A stretch of DNA of 64,000 bases from Pomphorhynchus laevis. Its lineage: Eukaryota; Acanthocephala; Palaeacanthocephala; Echinorhynchida; Pomphorhynchidae. The notes under the pieces were generated by a model, which worked only from the letters and a program-made list of their open reading frames with translations, had not been told where the DNA came from and did not search any database. This document shows, piece after piece, positions 12,617 to 22,628 of this stretch (positions are counted from its first letter, which is position 1; each line of letters begins with the position of its first letter). The position numbers and the translations under genes are program-made. The stretch spans positions 45,285 through 109,284 of the forward strand of contig WNNJ02003047.1 of assembly GCA_012934845.2 (NCBI GenBank), written 5' to 3'.

Positions 12617-12769
12617 AATAAGATGTCAACGAAAATTTAAAATGCGTTTTCGTTATTGTTAAAACACGTTGTAGGTCTGTATAAACTCGTTGTAGGTTGT
12701 AAATTTTTTTACCCAAAAGCTTTTAACCATTTGTATGTTATGTATCTCAAATGTTTTAATTTGAAAAAC

Positions 12770-13310
12770 AAGAAAATTGTTTTAACCCAAGTATTATTGA
12801 AAAATTTGTAAGTGAGCAGCTTGTACCATTGATGCTTGGGCGTGATCATATGGATGATACGTCAAAGAGAATGATTGTCTTACTCACACGCCATGGTGAC
12901 ATGGGAGTCAGCTAATCGTGCCAAGATTCGATATTAAATTACATAAGTTTAAGAGAACTGGCATTACTTAATCTGATTGAGTTTGCAGAAGATCAACGAT
13001 TGATAAAGCAAAATAATTATTTGAAACAAATTCATAATGAGAAAGAATCCGAATTTTAAATTACAAGAGAAGGCCTGGTTAATATTGATAGTTTGAGATA
13101 GGAAGTAGTCATTGATCACGCTATGCAAAGAGGATCTTCTTTCTTGTTGAATTACATTCCATTACGAAACACTGGTTGTTACCTTAACTCAAGACAGTTT
13201 CACAATGTAATGAACATAAGTTATAATTTAGAAGACGTTAACTACAATACCATGCTAGCAGTAGAACTATCACAGAAGGTAGACACGATGCTGTTCGTAA
13301 CGTATTAGCT
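12770..13310 (+). mobile_element. Element X, post-RT part (3' piece)
   Basis: Plus-strand frames give SEQLVPLMLGRDHMDDTSKR then VLLTRHGDMGVS, and later HAMQRGSSFLLNYIPL and NSRQFHNVMNISYN. These align by motif order with the region after the RT in the EGxTQGDP-type family (P.L.GR....D....LPxRxGGxGI ... GAS.WL...PL ... F..A...RY). It continues the 7740-8400 piece across the L2-like insertion. Stops break it. The nuclease-like C-terminus of the family is not found here, but another copy is at 50452-51095. Confidence 0.6.
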
Positions 13311-13319
13311 AACATTTAA

Positions 13320-13930
13320 AAGACGGATTTAATTCGGTTGATGTAGAATCAAAACTCCAACCGGTTCCTTCGAATTCTTCGTTCGGAAAATCCACGACAA
13401 CAAGGGAATAGTCAGCTAGGATATATTTGGTATGTAGCTCAATAAGCAACGGTCGGAGGGAATGATCGTTCATAGACGTATGTGTATTTAATCATTTGGT
13501 TCCGTCTTACTGTCATTCAGATGCTGCGAGTTCCTTTGACTTTCATGCATAAAGAAAAATATCTAAATACGAAAAGCGAATACAAACTACTGAAAGAATT
13601 TATGTGGTTCCTCTGTTCTTTCCATAGATGGCAGAGTAAATAATGATTTGCTCAAGTTGATAAGAACTAGTGCATCTAGAAGTGCGATGAAGTTAGGGAA
13701 ATTATAATCTAATTGCTTGCATAATTCGTTGAAACGAATAAGCTTTACATTGATAAAAATGGTGTCATCATGCCTCCACAGGATACAATCGGAAATAAAA
13801 TTTTATGATAATGAGGCTATCCGGGAAATAGTCAGGTAGAAACAGGATTATAACAATGATGAACGAATTATATGCGATAAAATGCTAACTATAAGAAACG
13901 ATAACTTGATGTATTTTTAATTATAATTGT
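13320..13930. other. Region without recognised features
   Basis: Possibly decayed 3' sequence of element X (short open stretches such as VRNVLANI near 13300). Nothing firm is recognisable. Confidence 0.3.
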
Positions 13931-13934
13931 ATCA

Positions 13935-15710
13935 TTTAATTATAAAATTTTTATTTAGCATTATTTTTAATTTATAAATAATATAAAATACGTAGATTCA
14001 GTTAGCTGATCTGATTTCCCACCACAACTATAGAACTATTCCAATATCCAAAACGCCGCTATCGAAATTTTTTCAGGGGTAGAGACTCCTAAAAAATTCA
14101 TGATAGATCAAATCAGAAAACTGAGTCTACGTATTTAAAATAATTATAAACTAAACAAAACATAATAATGCTAAATCAAAATTTAATAATTAAATAATAA
14201 AATTAATAATTGTTTTTAGATTTTCTATAATTTAAATCAAGTTAAAATAAAAAAATTGAAATTTAAAATAAACGTCATTTTTATGAATTGACTAATAAAT
14301 AACAGACGTTGTATCAGAATAAGGATTAGAGGTCATCAGAAGGAACTGCTATGCTATCAGGTTTCGGCACCTAACACATCTACCCAACATAGCAGCGGGG
14401 CCAAATACGTTTTAAGGACGTATTTCCTTGGATTAAATTTGATTATATAGTATATTATTCTAATACAAAGTATATTATTCATCCATAAAAATTTGCCACT
14501 TAAGAGTTTAAATTTATTCTTTATATTATTGTCTTGATTTATATATTTTACTATTTTCTGTCTGATGGTATTTATATAGTAACCTAGTTTAAAATATGTA
14601 TCTATTAAATTATTTAAATGATTTTGAAGAAAGCCAATATCATTACATATTGTTGCAATTCTTAAAATTACGTTATTTAATGTATTGTATTTTATATTAT
14701 ATGGTATGCATGAATGCTCATGCAAAAATGTGTATTAAATTTACATCAATAAATTTATATTTACTTGGTGGTTTAATTTTTGTTAGATATGCGTTATAGT
14801 GATTATGTATATCGTTTTCTGAATATAAGATTAATTTTGCTAATGGATCTTTAATATCTGCTAAATCTGGATTTGTATAAAGCATACTAAAATCGTACGT
14901 ATTTATATTCTGAAAATTTATTCCTATTGTGTGTTCTAATAATTCTTTTGTAGAATTAATACTGAGATAGTGTTTTATATCAGTATTAACTTCGATTGTC
15001 CTACAATATTTTTTGAAGTGTGCTTTAATTACTTCAAGTATTTTATTCATATAAAATATCCATTACGTATTGATTCCAATTCTTTATTATAATTACAAAT
15101 TTTTCGTCCTAATGGTGGTAGGAGTTTATACCTTATTTTAGGAATATATTTACTTAAATCTGACCCTATTATTTCTTTACTTTTGGAATTATTTATAAGT
15201 CCGGCTATATTTATATTATCTATACATTTATTAATGAAGTTTATGGTTAATGTATATTTTCTATTGTTATTATTAACATTTATTGTACGATTATAGTATT
15301 TTGTATTACAATAACTGTCTATTATACAACTTAGCCTATCATAGTCGTTAATTAATTTTTGATTTATTGAACATATGATATCTTTAGAAAAACTTCTTAT
15401 ATTTACATAAAGATCTTTTAGCTTATTATCACTTAAAAAGTTGTTTTAATATTTCTAATTGTTCATTTATATACATATCTTTTTTAATATTTTTAACTCT
15501 ATTTTTCTTATTCCTTTTATCGCCATGACTTCTTGCCTTGCATTTAACCGGATTATTATAATATAGTTGTTTATTATGTATTATACTACTTCTGCCAATT
15601 CTTTGTACTACGTCATTCAATCCTAATGGGTACATGGAATAGAGCGTTTTAATTCAAAAATAGAAATCCAAAAATTTAGAAGATCTAAAAATCTTCTAAA
15701 TTCCTGCGAT
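13935..15710 (-). mobile_element. Penelope-like element PLE-B, copy 1
   Basis: Read on the minus strand from about 15710. Frames include MYPLGLNDVVQRIGRSS, MNKILEVIKAHFKKYCR with NINTYDFSMLYTNPDLADIK (the PLE RT motif A style FDxSxLYTNxP), and later IPYNIKYNTLNNVILRIATI and LIDTYFKLGYY, which match the post-RT core of PLEs. The RT catalytic block between them is absent in this copy. The element ends in a terminus carrying ACTGAGTCTACGTATTT at about 14120, and an inverted copy of that terminus lies at 13985-14012. It is broken and looks old. Confidence 0.7.
15673..15702. repeat. 12-bp stem hairpin at the PLE-B1 5' boundary
   Basis: AATTTAGAAGAT and its reverse complement ATCTTCTAAATT are separated by CTAAAA. 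Confidence 0.75.
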
Positions 15711-16190
15711 CGATGAGCAAGACTAATCAAATATCACACTTCTATACCTGCTCGTTTCTTTAATATGTTTAAATTCAGTCAAATATATTATATCGCTTAA
15801 GAATACATGCGCAACGGATGTTGCCATTTATGTCAAAGTTAAAATCAAACTAGTATTGTAACATTATGAATTGAACATATTGTTCAATTCACATTCTTCT
15901 AAGTGTTTCAACATCAAACCGTGTGGACTTATACATATTCCCAACATGGATATTTGTTCAAATAAAATCTGTTTTCCTTCGATTAATTCACACCAAGGAA
16001 TTCAAATTTAAGAGGTCATTTGATTTTAACGTGTAATCATCGTAATTGATTATTTGAGTATAAATCAAGATTTCGTATAGTGAGACTAATAATAAAGACT
16101 GCTAAATCAAGAAAAATACATGCAACAAGTCACAAAAAACCAGTACAAGGATGACAGTAAATTAAGAAACGAACTATTACTTCTTTCTTC
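15711..16190. other. Spacer, nothing recognised
   Basis: AT-rich sequence between PLE-B1 and the first Jockey-type LINE. No open frame of interest. Confidence 0.4.
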
Positions 16191-16486
16191 AGAAGCCTTC
16201 CAATGTTAACGGCCTCAAATCCTCAAATCCAGGGGGATTTAAGCCCTCCAACCGATCCACTACGCCGCCTTCCGACTGAACCACCCGGGGTCTTTCACCC
16301 CCCCCCGAAGAATCCAATCGGCGCGGACTATGCTGGGTAAACGAGAGACAAGGAGCTGAAGAAACCTTAGCCTTTGCTCAGGGGACGTCCTTTCGAAAAG
16401 AAGGCTAATCCCGAGATAGCCCAGGTGCCCCAAAGGCGCACCTGGGTTTTTTCTTTCAACGACAGATGCTGAGCCCGTTTCAGGGA

Positions 16487-17815
16487 TCACCTAGCTTTCT
16501 TCAAAATACGTTTGAGTCTATCCAGGTCAGCTTTCGCCGACCAGTTCACCGTAACGGTGAACCCCAGGTATTTTACTCGACTTGTGAAGGTGGAGAGTGG
16601 TTCGGAGGCAAATATGGAGGATAGCGCAGAGAGTGCTAATCTCTTAAGTTTTTTCTTTGTTGAAGGGGTGCCATGAAATACGACCACCTGCGATTTGGCG
16701 GAGTTTAAAACAAGATTGGATTTGGGTAACTGGTCTTTTAATCTTGAAAATAAGCGGCTGATGTCAGAGACTACGTCTTTACATCTGTGTTCAGACAACA
16801 AGGCTGTGGTGTCATCAGTGTACACCACTAGATTTTGTTCACGTTTAAATATTTTGAATAGGTTAATGGAAGCAGCAAGATACAAGATTGGAGAAAGTGG
16901 GGAACCTTGAGGCACACCCGTAATAGGGTAGTATTGACGTGCATCAGGGTCGTCTTCATAGTAAAATCGCTTGGAGTACAGCAGGATCTCCACCCTGTTC
17001 ACAACTCTCGCAGGCAACACGAGGGACCTGAGAGAAGAGATCAGAAAGGGAATGGAGATGCGGTCAAATGCAGCAGAAAATTCAAGGAAAATAGCCACAA
17101 CTAGGCGATAACTATTCTCCCGACAAAACTGCTCCACCTCACTTACTGCTGAATGGACCGAGCGACCTTTGACGAACCCATGAAAACCTGGAGGGATCAA
17201 ATTACACCTACTTAAATGATCGCGGATTTTACGCGCAAGCGCTTTTTCGTAAATCGACAAGAGGGAATTTTGAATCGAAATGGGTCGCAGGTCTTTAGGA
17301 CATGAGCAGGATTTTTTCTTAGGAATAAAAACACGCTTACTAATATTGATGCCTGCTACATCGGATGGGGAGGCTAAATGCATTGTTACGGCCACCTCTC
17401 TTCTCTGATCAGCTGTCAAAAGCTGACAGAGCCGAGAAGAAAGTAGAGCGACGGATTTGGAGGTGCCCGGGAGTGGACCCCATGAGTTAAGGATATGCGT
17501 AACAGATAGATTCCTACTCCTGAAGTTACACCAAGGCGGGATTGGTTGAGGTGATTGAGTGGCTCCATAGTTGTGTAGGGCTAGTGACTCCTCCAAAACT
17601 TTATCAAGGCCTACATTACCTACCCAAACCAATGCCCTATCCTTCCAACAAGCAAACTTCTCCTTCTTGAAAATCTTCCAAAAGGAAGACTGAGAAGGGT
17701 TAAAGCGAGCAATGCTCGCCCTATCCCAACCCAGCTGGAACCTATATCTAGGGTTCCAGTATTTATTCGAGAGGGCCTGTCTGGCGGAAACAGTGAGATT
17801 AGGGAGGTTAAGCAA
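16487..17815 (-). pseudogene. Family J copy 1 ORF2, RT domain (442 aa open)
   Basis: It contains PKDLRPISIQNSLLSIYEKA, VVAIFLEFSAAFDRISI (motif A, with Glu where the intact copy has Asp at FLDF), PITGVPQGSPLSPILYLAA (motif B) and LVVYTDDTTALL (catalytic box YTDD, YADD in the intact copy), then VKYLGFTVTVNWSAKADLDR. The reading frame continues after a shift at 16490 into the conserved C-terminus GHLGYLGISLLFERTSPEQR and DWILRGGVKDPGWFSRKAA. The motif A change makes activity doubtful even within the open part. Confidence 0.85.
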
Positions 17816-18967
17816 TTTCGCTAGGACCTTGAGTTTCGTAGGAGTGCGATTGTATATACGACCTTTTTAGTTAGTCGATAGAATCGCGGTAGCTTGCGAA
17901 AAAAGGTAAGTATTAAATTCGGTCAGACTCTCATTTCCTATTCGGGGAAAGAGTTGGATAGCCGCTTGAAAGAAGGCCACTCTGATTGGATCAAAGTGAA
18001 ACCTCCTTCGAAGCAACATATTTTCCTCAATTCTCCAATGAATTAGGTCATGAGAGGTGGACAATTGCTTACGCGACTGCTCTCTTTGTGTAGAGGGGTT
18101 TTAACAACCACCTCGAGTGAAGCAGTAAAATGTCGAGGATAGAATTTGTTGATGTGCAATGAAAGGTAGGGGTCGGTGGTTTGTGAACAAGATAACCGTT
18201 CCTAGCTCTGCGAAGTGCTGCGTTGATCTAACGATTAGTTCTGTCGTTGAAATCCCTAAGTATCATGTCATGGCCGCTGTCAATAATACTATCCAGGAGG
18301 TCACGATTCTTGTGAATCTTTCATGGACGAATGTAGACATTGGCTAGACTGAAGCGTTTACCGTTCTTACAGAGTAAACTACCAAACAAGGCATGGCTGG
18401 ACACGAGTAATTTAATAGGAGGGAGGATCATAAGGAGCATTTAACGAAGGTCAAGAGTTTTTGAGATGAAGATGAGTGAGGTGGGGTTATGTACGGAGTA
18501 TAGTGGGAACATATATGCTTTGGAATAAATCGAGTAATGTCCTGGGGGAGACGGATAGACCGCATCTCCTGAAAGAATATAACATCTGCGTCTCTAGCAG
18601 ATAAAAGTCTAAAGGTGGAAGCACCTCCCGAATTCCAATGAAGGATATTCAGTGAAAAAGGCTTACGAGTACTCTGTATTGTGGTGGATTAGTTGGATTG
18701 GGGATTGCCTACTTAGACAGAGCTAGGTGCGGGAAGGTTGCCCCTACTGCCACTAGCTCCATCTAGAGTCGGTTCCCCTGGGCAATATCTTCATTTCCCC
18801 TATTATTTCTGCCACGAATCATCTTGCTGATCTTTATAGGGTGAACTGTATAAGCCGAAGCCCCCTTCTCTTCTTGGTTTCAGGCACGGCTATAGCAGTT
18901 GGATTCTTAACCATTGCTTCCAAGGCCATCTGTACTAGCCTTTCCATTTTTTGTAGGACTCATCAAT

Positions 18968-19567
18968 TTAACGATCCAACACGTACATGATCTCAGAATC
19001 CTCTATTCGAGAGGAAGCAACATTTGCGTATGATACCGTGGTCTTATGATTCGGCTTGATGAAGGTATTTTTGTAACTTTTGAAGAGGCTACACTTCCTG
19101 CCCCAGGCAGGATGACTACCCCCACAGTTCGGGCAGGAAAGGGTGGCAGTGCAGCGAATGTCAGTCTGAATCGAGCAGCAGCTTGCCGAGCCACAAACTC
19201 CGCATAAAGAGGTCCCACTGCAGCTGGGGGTCCAATTTCCGCATTTGTGACAATTGTTGCAGTGGGGGTATGTAAACTCGTCTTTATCTATAACAGTAAA
19301 GCGAATATTTAAACTCAAAAATGAGTTGCATTTGGATTTCACTAAACACTCGGCGGTATCGACAGGAGCTGTACAGAAGCCTACAGGGATGGGGTTCCTA
19401 TCGCTGCCTATTAAAGATAGGAACTGAGAGATACCGAACGATGATTCCAAAGTTACAACATCTTTGCCATCCAAAAAACAGGGAATATTAGTCATATTCA
19501 GCGTGGCAACAATAGGCTTCGCAGTCAGTTCACCATACTCAGTAAATGTAGATTTAAAAAACTTCAC
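18968..19567 (-). pseudogene. Family J copy 1 ORF1 (gag-like zinc-knuckle protein), broken
   Basis: 199 aa with YPHCNNCHKCGNWTPSC, CGVCGSASCC and CPNCGGSHPAWGRKC, three CCHC-type knuckles as in Jockey/I ORF1 nucleic-acid-binding proteins. Upstream sequence to about 19880 encodes the family's acidic N-terminus (SGDKEVLPPYL) in another frame. Confidence 0.8.
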
Positions 19568-19900
19568 ATAATTGTTGGCTAGATCGAACGAGCCAAATAA
19601 AACCTTTCTCTCAGTAGGATAACATTTTCACTGTTAAATACTATTATGTTTGGAAAATCCTAACAAAAAGAACGTAAAAAACGTTAAATAATTCCTGTCG
19701 TGGAATAGGTTTCTTTACTTTTATGATGATCAAGTTCCCTAGTTTAGGTATGGGGGAAGTACCTCCTTATCACCAGAAAACTGTAAAACATCACTAACCT
19801 TGACAGCATCGGCGTATGGCAAGGACTTTACCTGAACAATGTCTCTTTCCCTTTGTTCCATAGAGATTCCTTCCATATTCGCTGTAAAAACTGGATTCTT

Positions 19901-20640
19901 TTGAAGCGCTCTCGTTTATACTCAGGCAATTTAAACTACTTTATAGTGAGACTAATATTTACTTCCTTGTCACAATTGACTCATGTCAACGGATGGTTTT
20001 GCATTCACGGGGAAAATTTGTTAATTGCTTAAACACACAATTGTTTACTAAATATAACCGAGGAAATTTCGGTGGAATTTCTGAATAAGTTCAACATTAC
20101 AAATGGGGAAAAAGAAGCCAATATTAAAGGAATACACTGAAATCAAAGTAGATTGCGATACCTCTTGATATGAATTTTGGAGCATCGTGAAAGTAAAGAT
20201 CAAAGGTCAGAAAATATATAAATCAATACCCTTTATTTCCAGGTTCTGCAGTGCAGAATACATTAAGCGCCGAGATAAAGAAACCTACAAATCATCAGTT
20301 TAGAAGATTTTAGTCATGCTAGATATAGTGAGGCATTGAGCGTTATGGAAAACAATAATGATGATAATGATACAAGTATTCACCATGACTATGTTCTCAA
20401 CAATTCTAGCACATCAACTCAATCTAATCAATCGATGTCCACACATGCTCTACACCTCCCATTCGCACACTCAGATGAATGTAAATCTGTTACAATTTCC
20501 ATAATATATGGCCAAATGATAGCACAAGCACAACGTTACTCTAACAGCCAAGATGGAAATGGATTTTTCAACTGATCACCAAAAATACATCTTTAATTAT
20601 TGAAATAGTCCCAAGCATCCATTCTTGAACTCAAGGTTCA
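19901..20640. other. Spacer with one unidentified short ORF
   Basis: A 79-aa plus-strand frame at 20336-20575, rich in Asn/Ser/Asp (NNNDDNDTS, NNSSTSTQSNQS), has no recognisable family. Otherwise no features. The remnants at 20100-20300 were not identified. Confidence 0.3.
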
Positions 20641-20644
20641 TTGC

Positions 20645-22030
20645 TTGACTAATGTCTCGAATGATCAGAAGTTGGAGTCAGACGATTTGCCTTGACAGCG
20701 CGTTCCAAATATTTGGGCAGAGATGGGAAAGTCTAGCAACACTGGACATTTTGCCATGCGCAAATTTATGTAAAGTCAGACAATGACCTCTATGCGACAT
20801 TTCGCGTAAAGATACGCAATGCGATGGCAGACATCTGCGGAATGAACTGAGTGCCATATCGCTATGGCAATAAAGCAATAGTTTTACTATGGAGAATAAT
20901 TTTAAGCAAGCTAATCGGTCATCATATGAAGATACATAATTAAAGCATAATCTAGATCATCTGCGTTGTATCTAATCAAGTTTGATAAGTTCGGCCTTAG
21001 TTAATGGAAATGTTGCCTGGACACAATAATCGATATATGGACGAACTAACGAGCAATAAAGTCGTTTAAAACTGGACGAATTTATCCTTGTAAAAGCGCT
21101 TTTAATACAATATAACGCTCTAAATGCTTTAGTATAAATATGGTCAGTATTTGAGCGAGTTTTCAATGACCTGCTCAAAATTATTCCCAAATCGTTATAT
21201 TCTGTGACCATATGAAGTTGGACAGCTCCCAAGTAAAATCGCCGATCACAATTACTATTTCCTAGATTCATATGTACACATTTTTCAGCATTAATTTCCA
21301 TGCGGGTAGTACCGCGCCGTTTATGCTTTTAATCAAGTCATATTGTAAGAAGCGATCATCCGCATAATTGATAGTGTCAGACCATTGTTCGAGGTCATCA
21401 CCAAAGGCCAAGCAATGGCTCTGATTTCGTAAAAGTAAGTTATTTTTTGAAAATAATAGAGTAGTGGCCAAGTACAGTACCTTGGGGAACACTACAATTA
21501 TTTTTTGCTGATGAAAGATAGCCATCAACTCTAACTCGCAAAATTCTACTGTGAATCAAATCGCAAATCCAATTACACAAAGTTAAGGAAACTCCATAAT
21601 GAAATAAGCTGAGTAAACTGTCATGTGGAGCTCGGTCAAATGCTTTGGAGAAGTCAATACAAACTAAATTAATAAAATGACCGATACTAAGTGATTCAGT
21701 ACACATTTCAAGCGCGTTTAATAAATTCGATAAGCCTTGCTAGAAAGGATCTATCAAACCATGTGAGTTCAAATTAACCCAAATTATATTAGCAACCAAA
21801 CGTTCGAGAACCTTGCACAGATAACTGGTTAGGCTAGTATTATATAATCACTACAAAACGTTGGAATGAGTTTTTTTTGGAATTGGAACAATGATCGCAG
21901 ATTATCAAACGTCAGGGACACGACCAGTTATACAATTGCGAACGATCTAAGCAAGAAAGATAGCTAAGTAATTAGATAATGTTTTGAGAATAAACGGCAA
22001 GATATCTTTGGTGCCGAAGCATTAAATGGA
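20645..22030 (-). mobile_element. CR1/Jockey-like LINE fragment, minus strand
   Basis: RT pieces in three frames. These are VCIDFSKAFDRAPHDSLLSL and VDGYLSSAKNNCSVPQGTVLG (motifs A and B, 21706-21440), INAEKCVHMNLG and VTEYNDLGIILSRSLKTRS, then IKSAFTRINSSSFKRLYCSL (21301-20972), and a C-terminal tail LPSHCVSLREMSHRGH (20878-20678). The motif style resembles the LINE at 1960-4762 but is not identical. The 5' part is truncated or decayed. Inactive. Confidence 0.75.
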
Positions 22031-22476
22031 ATTACCTTTGCGAAGTTTATTTGATCTTAATAAACATATATATCATATTATAAAAGATTAATAATATTTT
22101 AATATTAAAATAGTTATAATATAATATAAAATATAATTATAATATATTTATAATATATTTTATATTATAATATTTTACTGAAAGCGTTCTTAAAATTGGC
22201 CTACGTCATTTCAAGAGATTAGTAAATTAAAGGCAGACAGCAAATCCTAAAAAGGTTCAGCTACTATTAAAGTTTTAAATAGTAGCAGGTTACACATATA
22301 GCCGGTAAATAACTAGATTCAATGAGGTCTGCTGTAACTGCGAATTAAACGAATATTTTTATCGCATGTTGCCCATGTATTTTGTGATTTAAATTTGCGT
22401 TTTAATTAGTTATTTGCATTTTGCATGAATTGTTTGTACATAATTTACTTATTACTTCAGACATTTATTCAAAACG
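22031..22476. other. AT-rich 5' flank of AP3M
   Basis: Dense ATA/TAT runs at 22070-22180, then about 300 bases leading to the AP3M start codon at 22477. Promoter elements cannot be singled out with confidence. Confidence 0.4.
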
Positions 22477-22628
22477 ATGATTCATAGCTTATTTCTATTC
22501 TACGATAAAGGGTATTGCGATTTACTAATGATTTATTCACATTTAAATTCAGTGAAATTATATTTGAGAAACATTGGAGGAAACCAACCGATTTGCAAAT
22601 GGTCATTGACAAAATTTTAAACTCAGAG
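22477..22628 (+). CDS. AP3M: AP3M exons 1 and 2 (with 41-nt intron)
   Basis: Exon 1 is 22477-22511 and exon 2 is 22553-22628. The 41-nt intron 22512-22552 starts GTATTG, carries a TACTAAT branch-point-like site and ends TTCAG. Exon 1 ends in phase 2, and the first base of exon 2 completes a Gly codon. The encoded start matches MIHSLF...G.I..EKHW of AP3M. Confidence 0.88.

Larger units (their letters stand above)
8490..12650 (-). mobile_element. L2/CR1-like LINE, nearly full length, broken, inserted in element X
   Basis: Read on the minus strand from about 12650. ORF1 starts at 12616. An APE endonuclease lies around 11200-10550, including VIVYRPGSAAP, VLGDFNIRLDRPADSDS, ALDII and DPGLSDHFLVTL. 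The RT lies around 9839-9120 with HWKCSTVRPLLKK, SCRPISLLPTLSKLLE, KDSVLGPLLLSLL, SFYNADSS (YADD position) and VFLGLHFDNRLS. The C-terminal tail includes SLIFSRLDYR and ends near 8570. The 3' region holds two imperfect repeats of TTTTTGTTRGTGGTC. Several frame breaks are visible, so it is inactive. A 3' fragment of the same family lies at 29545-30215. Confidence 0.8.
16195..19900 (-). mobile_element. Jockey-superfamily LINE ('family J'), copy 1, near full length but broken
   Basis: The order on the minus strand is ORF1 (about 19880-18968), endonuclease part of ORF2 (about 18680-17870) and RT part (17815-16260). It ends at the family-typical 3' terminus, where ORF2 stops just before the UTR (compare 52775, 58988). 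The endonuclease portion is fragmented and both ORFs carry frame breaks. It is closer to copy 4 (52775-56445) than to copy 6 by shared wording of the RT region. Confidence 0.88.

Noticed and set aside
16695-17104. Plus-strand ORFs inside family J copy 1
   Set aside because: Antisense shadows of the RT domain. Similar shadows recur at 53454 and 59214.
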